DNA of 34,161 bases, from assembly GCA_045616125.1 (NCBI GenBank), contig JAZLGC010000035.1, positions 1-34,161 on the forward strand, written 5' to 3'. Origin of the DNA: Treponema_I sp045616125 (lineage in GTDB: Bacteria > Spirochaetota > Spirochaetia > Treponematales > Treponemataceae). The translations under genes and the position numbers were made by a program. Shown here in pieces: positions 30,354 through 34,161 of this stretch (positions are counted from its first letter, which is position 1; every line of letters begins with the position of its first letter). A model generated the notes under the pieces. That model saw only the letters and a list, made by a program, of their open reading frames with translations, had not been told where the DNA came from and did not search any database.

Positions 30354-31034
30354 CTATTTATTATTTATCACGCAGTTATTTTTCTTTTCTGAAGCTGCAA
30401 TTTGCTTCAGTGCAGTTTCCGTTAATTGTCTGTTATTAGGTTCCACTCCAATTTTTGTATATGCGGATGAAACAACATCAGGATATACAGGCATCCCATT
30501 ATCATCATAAGATACATGAGGAACATCAGAATTAACATAACTGCTGTATTGCGAACCTGGTGTTTTATTCGGGTCATATAAATAGCAAGTGCCACTTGGC
30601 GCAAAAGCTGATATAGGTATGTTATAAGTTCTGGAGGTTTCTATATCAGATTCAATACCCGGCCCAAAATCTGACAGGTGCTCAGGATTGCCAGAGATGT
30701 CTCCATGGGTATGACTTAATTCAACTATTATGTCATTTGGGGATAATGGATCCGTGAGTAACCATACAGAATCACTAGATACTGCATCTCCGATATTTGG
30801 AAGAGAATAATAATAATTGTGGCTTATGGAATCTTGGTAAATAGTTGTTCCGAATTCAACACCATTTCCAGAATTCATAGAATCATCATTGTAATTGATT
30901 CCGAAGTCATCACGTGTTTCTTTAATTGAACTATACAGATTCCAGGGTGCAAGCCCCAAAAAGTCCCGTAAATTTACCGGATCGTGCTGCACGTAGGAGT
31001 ACCAGTTTTGAGGGGGAAAATTCTTTGTACTCAT
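30354..31034 (-). CDS. Orphan Rhs C-terminal fragment with DUF4329/JAMM-like domain (cassette A)
   Basis: A 226-residue protein. Residues 1-28 are the end of an Rhs core (MSTKNFPPQNWYSYVQ, then DPVNLRDFLGL). The remainder resembles the DUF4329 (JAB/MPN-like) domain: 'GNGVEFGTTIYQD' with the usual Glu, 'IVELSHTHGDI' (H-x-H), 'HLSDFGPGIESDIETSR' (Ser/Asp part), and 'ISAFAPSGTCYLYDP'. Such domains in Rhs proteins are thought to be metallopeptidases or processing domains. There is no secretion signal, and no Rhs shell is in the window, so this is an orphan cassette. The start follows a TGATACAAT box by 8 nt, the same leader as in two other cassettes. Followed by an exported probable immunity protein. 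Confidence 0.7.
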   Translation of the reverse strand: MSTKNFPPQNWYSYVQHDPVNLRDFLGLAPWNLYSSIKETRDDFGINYNDDSMNSGNGVEFGTTIYQDSISHNYYYSLPNIGDAVSSDSVWLLTDPLSPNDIIVELSHTHGDISGNPEHLSDFGPGIESDIETSRTYNIPISAFAPSGTCYLYDPNKTPGSQYSSYVNSDVPHVSYDDNGMPVYPDVVSSAYTKIGVEPNNRQLTETALKQIAASEKKNNCVINNK

Positions 31035-31042
31035 CAGCTATG

Positions 31043-31052
31043 ATTGTATCAC
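31043..31052 (-). promoter_or_regulatory. Shared leader promoter, cassette A
   Basis: Minus-strand GTGATACAAT (extended -10, TG-n-TACAAT), then catagctg and ATG. Identical to the leaders at 32325-32334 and 33768-33777. Confidence 0.5.
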
Positions 31053-31126
31053 GAAGGAAGGATTTACAAAAAAAGCCTTGAAGAACATCAAGTTTTTTTG
31101 TGGATATCCTTTACTTACTTAGACTG

Positions 31127-31504
31127 TTAGTATAGTACTTTTTTACTTAATTGTATTCTCCATAAGCTAACCGAAACTGCAAGTAATACATTGCTTTTAA
31201 CAACATACAGAGGTGAGGATCTTATCCATAGTTTTAAGAGTAAAAAGAAAGTCGACTCATACTGATAAGAAGGGTAAGTATAGTAGGTGTCGATAAGGGA
31301 TAAAAAGAAATTCACAATAAGAATTTGAAAAATGCCTTTCCCACTTGGAGTACTTACTATTCCTAATGTAGTGTTGAACAACAAGAATAATCCCCAAATG
31401 ACTATTCCCCGCCCATTAAAAAGCATAAATGGGATTAAAATAATATTACTTAAAAGAGTAAGCAACGTAATTAGAATAGCAGAAATCAATAGTTTTTTAG
31501 TCAT
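31127..31504 (-). CDS. Small membrane protein, probable immunity factor of Rhs cassette B
   Basis: A 125-residue protein with about four hydrophobic helices (starting MTKKLLISAILITLLTLLSN). The ATG at 31504 overlaps the stop of the cassette B toxin gene by 8 nt (ATGACTAA), so translation is coupled; the frame is open to 31519. No family recognised. A multi-pass membrane immunity protein fits a toxin acting at the envelope. Immunity is inferred from position. Confidence 0.55.
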   Translation of the reverse strand: MTKKLLISAILITLLTLLSNIILIPFMLFNGRGIVIWGLFLLFNTTLGIVSTPSGKGIFQILIVNFFLSLIDTYYTYPSYQYESTFFLLLKLWIRSSPLYVVKSNVLLAVSVSLWRIQLSKKVLY

Positions 31505-32018
31505 TACGGCACCTACCATTTTTTTTCAGCTGCTTTTCAACGGTACCTGGAGTAAGAGAAATGTTCATTAATCCTTGACTGTTTAGAACGGAAGAAACAT
31601 TATATGCACATGAAAAACCACTGCCATCTCCCATTTCAAAGGCTTTTTCAATCATTGCAGCTTCCTGGTCTGGCGTTGTGTCAATTTTGTATATATTGAC
31701 AGTTTCGCCGTTCTCTCTGTGTAAGATGTCATTAATGTAATTATTTAAATTAGCTTGTTTTCCTATGAAGACCCCACTTGAAGTTCGATAAGTTGCATGA
31801 AATTCATCTTCAGCCTCATAACTACCAGAAGGATCATACAAAGTTTCTTCATTTTCACCAGATGGGTTACTAAAATGTACAGCCACGTGAGAGGCTCCTG
31901 CGGGATATTCCCACCATCGATTAGAATGGATAACAAGTATAGTCGTTTCCAACCCGAACAAATCCCTGAAATTTACCGGATTGTTCTGCACAAACAATTT
32001 CAACTGTAATACCTGCAT
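31497..32018 (-). CDS. Orphan Rhs C-terminal fragment with probable papain-like domain (cassette B)
   Basis: A 173-residue open frame. Residues about 9-22 are Rhs core end (FVQNNPVNFRDLFGL). The toxin domain has 'WWEYPAGASHVAVHFSNPSG' with a His near the start and 'GSGFSCAYNVSSVLNSQGL' with a Cys at the start of a helix, then 'LTPGTVEKQL'. His before Cys in this order suits a circularly permuted NlpC/P60 (LRAT/YiiX-like) fold, which in other bacteria cleaves peptidoglycan or acyl groups. The first eight residues come from peptidase DNA read out of frame, because the Rhs start was separated from it by a recombination at 31983-31992. It has therefore lost its leader promoter and may be weakly expressed. 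Confidence 0.55.
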   Translation of the reverse strand: MQVLQLKLFVQNNPVNFRDLFGLETTILVIHSNRWWEYPAGASHVAVHFSNPSGENEETLYDPSGSYEAEDEFHATYRTSSGVFIGKQANLNNYINDILHRENGETVNIYKIDTTPDQEAAMIEKAFEMGDGSGFSCAYNVSSVLNSQGLMNISLTPGTVEKQLKKNGRCRND

Positions 32019-32316
32019 CCCTGAATGTTTGGTTACTTTGCAATTGATACATCATATTTGTCGCATCTTTCCATAAAGCGGAATTCAAAGTCTTGATTTT
32101 CTCTTGGTTATTTTCCGAGAGGCTTGAAAAAGGAATTGTTGGTAATACGCCTTCATATGGATTACGAATTCCACTGGTAGACATATCCAATACAGGTCCA
32201 GATTTTGACTTTAATGAAGAATCGGCAGCACTTAACCCCCACAAATCCCTAAAATTTACCGGATTGTTCTGGGCGTAGGCGTACCAGATTTGAGATGGAA
32301 AATTCTTAGTACTCAT
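31921..32316 (-). pseudogene. Rhs fragment with N-terminal half of an M15 peptidase (split cassette C)
   Basis: The start MSTKNFPSQIWYAYAQNNPV and NFRDLWGL are Rhs core end. Residues about 72-112 ('NSALWKDATNMMYQLQSNQT', 'FRDAGITVEIVCAE') are the beginning of an M15-type peptidase domain. After VCAE the frame passes through an Rhs core in the wrong frame (QSGKFQGFVRVGN) to a stop at 31921. The missing continuation (RTYEEQTKLYAAGR onwards) is at 33380-33730. Alone it lacks all zinc ligands, so it should be inactive. The leader promoter is intact. Confidence 0.75.
31983..31992 (-). repeat. 10-bp crossover sequence, copy 1
   Basis: Minus-strand TGTGCAGAAC. Upstream of it is peptidase sequence (ITVEIV), downstream is Rhs core (NNPVNFRDLFGL). 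It is the same 10 bp as at 33709-33718, where the order is the opposite. Confidence 0.8.
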
Positions 32317-32324
32317 CAGCTATG

Positions 32325-32334
32325 ATTGTATCAC
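32325..32334 (-). promoter_or_regulatory. Shared leader promoter, cassette C N-half
   Basis: Minus-strand GTGATACAAT, then catagctg and ATG at 32316. The match to the cassette A leader extends further upstream (CTTCGTGATAC). Confidence 0.5.
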
Positions 32335-32378
32335 GAAGGGAGATTTTATAGATAATATGCAGTGACCTATATTTCCTG

Positions 32379-32448
32379 TATAATTAAAAACGGAAGGTAA
32401 CTGCACCTGGTGACTTGGCCTCTATTATTAAACGAAATGAGGAGGCCA
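32379..32448 (+). promoter_or_regulatory. Promoter and SD-sequestering leader of the type I toxin
   Basis: Perfect TATAAT (32379-32384); transcription should start near 32391 with CGGAAGGTAACTGCA. That segment can pair with TGCAGTTGCCTTCCG (32615-32629) near the other end of the locus. TGGCCTC (32416-32422) pairs with GAGGCCA (32442-32448), covering the ribosome site GAGGAGG (32439-32445). Confidence 0.65.
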
Positions 32449-32451
32449 CAA

Positions 32452-32535
32452 ATGGAAATGATTTCTATAGCAATGCTTGTCATTGCTGTGATTGACTTGA
32501 TATTTGTTGTGCTCTCATTCTTCAAGAAAAAGTAG
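32452..32535 (+). CDS. 27-residue hydrophobic peptide, probable type I toxin (holin-like/Fst-like)
   Basis: ATG at 32452 with GGAGG 6 nt upstream. The peptide is MEMISIAMLVIAVIDLIFVV followed by LSFFKKK: one membrane helix and a basic end. This is the pattern of the 'putative holin-like toxin' and Fst/TxpA-type peptides (…IAxxxLIxxLLSFxxKK), best known from Firmicutes, which damage the membrane when over-produced. The gene has its own promoter, a leader that hides its ribosome site, and a convergent antisense RNA, so expression should be tightly held down. It lies between the two halves of the split peptidase cassette, so it may have arrived with the inserted segment. No experimental support is available here. 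Confidence 0.65.
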   Translation: MEMISIAMLVIAVIDLIFVVLSFFKKK

Positions 32536-32540
32536 AGTGC

Positions 32541-32629
32541 AAAAAAAGAGCCCACCTCGCAATTGCACCTGCCGAAGTGAGCTTTTATAGCAAAACCAGA
32601 GGCTAGGCCGCTTATGCAGTTGCCTTCCG
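32541..32629 (-). ncRNA. Convergent antisense RNA, probable type I antitoxin
   Basis: About 89 nt, from CGGAAGGCAACTGCA (start near 32629) to a terminator: GCTCACTTCG (73-82 of the 325xx block) with CGAGGTGGGC (32550-32559) form ten pairs with two G-U, followed by T7 (32541-32547). On the opposite strand two of these pairs are A-C mismatches, so the terminator is built for this RNA. Its loop CAGGTGCA is complementary to TGCACCTG in the toxin leader (32402-32409). Its 5' end is nearly identical to the toxin mRNA 5' end. Confidence 0.65.
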
Positions 32630-32636
32630 TTCTTTT

Positions 32637-32665
32637 AATATAGTTTATTATCGATAACCCGTCAA
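32637..32665 (-). promoter_or_regulatory. Promoter of the antisense RNA
   Basis: Minus-strand TTGACG (32660-32665), 17-bp spacer, TATATT (32637-32642), then aaaagaa and the predicted start. It is better than the toxin promoter at the -35 box, as expected for an antitoxin RNA made in excess. Confidence 0.7.
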
Positions 32666-32679
32666 TTTTGTGATAGTCT

Positions 32680-32849
32680 TTACGGTAAAAAATCCTCTAT
32701 TGCCCCATTCTCTGAAATTTGAAGTGGCCAGATAAATTCTTCAGTAAATTCAAAGGAATCGTTTTTATACAATTGTAATTCAGGATTCAATGGGTACGTT
32801 ACATGAAGCTCAAAGTACACAAATCCTTTTCCTGACTGTTTACTATCCT
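32680..32849 (-). pseudogene. C-terminal remnant of a coding region
   Basis: After a stop at 32850-32852 the minus strand encodes about 55 residues without a start codon: EDSKQSGKGFVYFELHVTYP, then NPELQLYKNDSFEFTEEF and IWPLQISENGAIEDFLP before TAA. The composition is protein-like (beta strands, acidic) and unlike chance translation. It is probably the end of an immunity or toxin gene cut when the array was rearranged. Its stop lies 15 bp from the antisense RNA promoter. Confidence 0.4.
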
Positions 32850-32885
32850 CTTATATGGAATAATTAGAAACAAACTGGAGATAGT

Positions 32886-33383
32886 TCATTCATAAAAGAT
32901 ATTCAGATTCGTTTGTAAAAAATCATACATGAAAGAATAGGATTTAAAATCGATAATAGCCGGTATATCAGTGATATTTTGGATTGCCGTAAGGTTTCCG
33001 TCTTCAGTTTTCAGAAAAAGTCCTTCAGAATTGAGTAGTAATATATACTTATAAAACTCTGCATCCTCAACTGTATATGCTTGTGTGTAAAAGTATGTTT
33101 TCTTGCCAATTATTTTCTGGTCTTGGGCTAAATCTGATATATAGTATTCTGTTTTCCCACTTGGTGAAAACAGGGTTATACAATAAACGGGATGATTGGA
33201 ATAATCAGAATACTGAAGTAAATATATTGCTGCATCTACACGAGGATTTTCATTTGGGATTTCCTCAAATTGGATAGGCTTTGTATCAATTATTGACGCG
33301 AAACTATCTAAATCAAGAATACTTTGTGAAGAAAGTGGAAAAGAAAAAAGAAATAACAGGGTAAAAATACATATTTTTTTCAT
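32886..33383 (-). CDS. Exported protein, probable immunity factor of the M15 peptidase cassette
   Basis: A 165-residue protein with a signal peptide (KKICIFTLLFLFSFPLSSQ, cleavage near SSQ/S). The mature part is beta-rich and Tyr-rich ('AAIYLLQYSDYSNHPVYCIT', 'YFYTQAYTVEDAEFYKYI'). The ATG overlaps the peptidase stop by 4 nt (AATGA), so they are translationally coupled. A periplasmic immunity protein fits a peptidase that cuts peptidoglycan peptides. No family recognised; immunity is inferred from position and export. Confidence 0.6.
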   Translation of the reverse strand: MKKICIFTLLFLFSFPLSSQSILDLDSFASIIDTKPIQFEEIPNENPRVDAAIYLLQYSDYSNHPVYCITLFSPSGKTEYYISDLAQDQKIIGKKTYFYTQAYTVEDAEFYKYILLLNSEGLFLKTEDGNLTAIQNITDIPAIIDFKSYSFMYDFLQTNLNIFYE

Positions 33384-33759
33384 TTTGAGGCAGCCTTTTC
33401 ATTTCGTAATGTTTTCAGTGATTTACCAAGAGTGTTTTCAAAATGGGGTGGATCTGTAAAATCTTCCCACTTTCCTCCTGCATCAAAACCGTTATCAATG
33501 CCGGCTTGATATACGGTTTCCCAAATAGATCCGGAAAAATCCCAATTTTTGGTATTGTCTTTGTTGAACACTTCAACATCAAAAGCTAATCCAAAATTAT
33601 GATAACTTTGGCCTGCTTTTGCATTAGTTATAATTTTTGATGCATCCTGTACATTTCCAGCACTATCTCTACCAGCTGCATACAATTTTGTTTGTTCTTC
33701 ATAAGTTCGTTCTGCACATAGGAGTACCAAGTTTGGGGTGGAAAATTCTTAGTACTCAT
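33380..33759 (-). pseudogene. Rhs start joined out of frame to the C-terminal half of an M15 peptidase (split cassette C)
   Basis: From 33759 the Rhs frame reads MSTKNFPPQTWYSYVQN and then leaves the family. In another frame (from 33730) the sequence continues as CAERTYEEQTKLYAAGRD, 'KAGQSYHNFGLAFDVEVF' and 'WEDFTDPPHFENTLG'. These are the substrate loop (RTYEEQ, LYAxGR) and zinc ligands (H and D in SYHNFGLAFD, H in PPHFE) of M15-type D-Ala-D-Ala or L-Ala-D-Glu peptidases. The N-terminal half of the same domain is at 32316-31983. A start codon for the peptidase frame exists by chance (33730), but the domain lacks its first part. The leader promoter is intact. Confidence 0.75.
33709..33718 (-). 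repeat. 10-bp crossover sequence, copy 2
   Basis: Minus-strand TGTGCAGAAC. Upstream is Rhs core (QTWYSYV), downstream is peptidase (RTYEEQ). Distance to copy 1 is 1,726 bp. Confidence 0.8.
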
Positions 33760-33767
33760 CAGCTATG

Positions 33768-33777
33768 ATTGTATCAC
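33768..33777 (-). promoter_or_regulatory. Shared leader promoter, cassette C C-half
   Basis: Minus-strand GTGATACAAT, then catagctg and ATG at 33759. Sequence further upstream differs from the other two leaders. Confidence 0.5.
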
Positions 33778-33827
33778 AGGGGCAGAATATATGAACAATA
33801 TAGGGGTAACCACCAAATTTTACAGGG

Positions 33828-34161
33828 TTAATTATTTGTCAAAATAATTCCGGCATATTTCTTTTCTGTCTGAAAATATTGATACTGCCGTTTGTTAACT
33901 ATCAACTCAATCTGGTTTTCTGCCACTGTTGTTAAGAATTGATCCTCTGTATTTTGTGTAAAGGAGCTTCCACGAATATCAATTGAGCGCAAACTTTCTG
34001 GTACAAAATCGATAACTGGATAATCCTCATTGTAGAAGCCATGTAAAACAAGCTTTTCCAATTTGATGTTGTTTTGCAGATTAAGATGGCAGCCGTCTTG
34101 TATTTCGTTTGTCTCAACTAACGAAAAAATTGTCAGGTTGGGCAGGTACTGGATAAATGAC
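33828..34161 (-). CDS. Partial leucine-rich-repeat-like protein
   Basis: The frame is open from the window edge to a TAA at 33828-33830, so the N-terminus is missing. The visible 110 residues show leucine-rich spacing: 'YLPNLTIFSLVETNEIQ', 'LQNNIKLEKLVLHGFY', 'FVPESLRSIDIRGSSF', then an end without repeats. This resembles the BspA-like or treponemal LRR surface proteins, but too little is present to say more. A TTG at 34061 is only an internal codon. Confidence 0.55.
   Translation of the reverse strand, partial: SFIQYLPNLTIFSLVETNEIQDGCHLNLQNNIKLEKLVLHGFYNEDYPVIDFVPESLRSIDIRGSSFTQNTEDQFLTTVAENQIELIVNKRQYQYFQTEKKYAGIILTNN

Noticed and set aside
32367..32555. Minus-strand 62-residue frame over the type I toxin
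   Set aside because: It is the complement of the toxin peptide and leader; the plus-strand peptide has promoter, ribosome site and structure.
31983..33718. Assembly error as the main explanation of the split peptidase
   Set aside because: Ten shared bases are far too few to mislead usual assemblers, and both reciprocal joints are present. It is kept as a check, not as the main view.
1..34161. CRISPR array, tRNA, rRNA or metabolite riboswitch
   Set aside because: No regularly spaced direct repeats, no cloverleaf with TTCGA-type arm and no conserved riboswitch core was found on reading both strands.

Overview
The window looks like part of a Treponema-type spirochaete chromosome. The signs are many short lipoproteins with TxC lipoboxes, a cytoplasmic hydrogenase-like chemoreceptor, an Rpn-type nuclease gene, two half-size chromate transporters, and orphan Rhs fragments ending in a WYSYVQNNPVNFRDLWGL-like motif. 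The genus is inferred from gene content, not from a marker gene.

Layout. 1-3350: an Rpn-family nuclease gene and a Thr/Ser-rich outer-membrane barrel gene lie between two inverted copies of a non-coding, MITE-like element with terminal inverted repeats; the second copy has a perfect 8-bp direct repeat at its ends. 3428-6748: pheA (chorismate mutase/prephenate dehydratase), then a fusion of ferredoxin, [FeFe]-hydrogenase and chemoreceptor signalling domains. 6755-6931: a cluster of palindromes. 6935-11505: glmS, divergent from a CsgG/LpoB-like secreted protein and a lipoprotein with an internal duplication. 11570-13580: a YtrA-like GntR/ABC operon on the minus strand with a clear promoter-operator; its permease carries an unusual three-repeat loop. 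13755-16359: two small exported proteins and a membrane chemoreceptor. 16483-18276: a sugar nucleotidyltransferase and mannose-6-phosphate isomerase. 18277-20605: a long inverted repeat running into the end of an EF-G-like gene with degenerate GTPase motifs. 20777-24351: a coiled-coil protein, a ChrA pair and a MATE exporter. 24375-28465: an unknown protein coupled to asnA, an RqcH-like NFACT protein and a lipoprotein.

28500-34161 is an accessory island: a HigB/HigA module with a palindromic operator, then an array of orphan Rhs C-terminal toxin/immunity cassettes on the minus strand. Three cassettes begin with the same promoter-bearing leader and the same first codons (MSTKNFP). They encode a JAMM/DUF4329-like domain, a probable papain-like domain and an M15-type peptidoglycan peptidase. 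Each is followed by an exported or membrane protein that is probably its immunity factor.

The two most interesting points are in this island. (1) The M15 peptidase is split: its N-terminal half (32316 downward) and C-terminal half (33730 downward) are separated by a reciprocal junction with an Rhs core. Both junctions fall in the same 10-bp sequence, as expected if a circle inserted by a single crossover. (2) Between the halves sits an unlisted 27-residue hydrophobic peptide gene at 32452-32535. It has its own promoter, a hairpin that can hide its ribosome site, and a convergent antisense RNA with its own promoter and terminator. The two RNAs have nearly identical 5' ends. This has the architecture of a type I toxin-antitoxin locus of the Fst/holin-like-toxin kind.

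A recurring expression feature is a -10 box ending 6-8 nt before an ATG with no Shine-Dalgarno sequence (higB, 14728-16359 chemoreceptor, chrA, galU-like gene, glmS, Rhs cassettes). This suggests many leaderless mRNAs beside ordinary Shine-Dalgarno genes.
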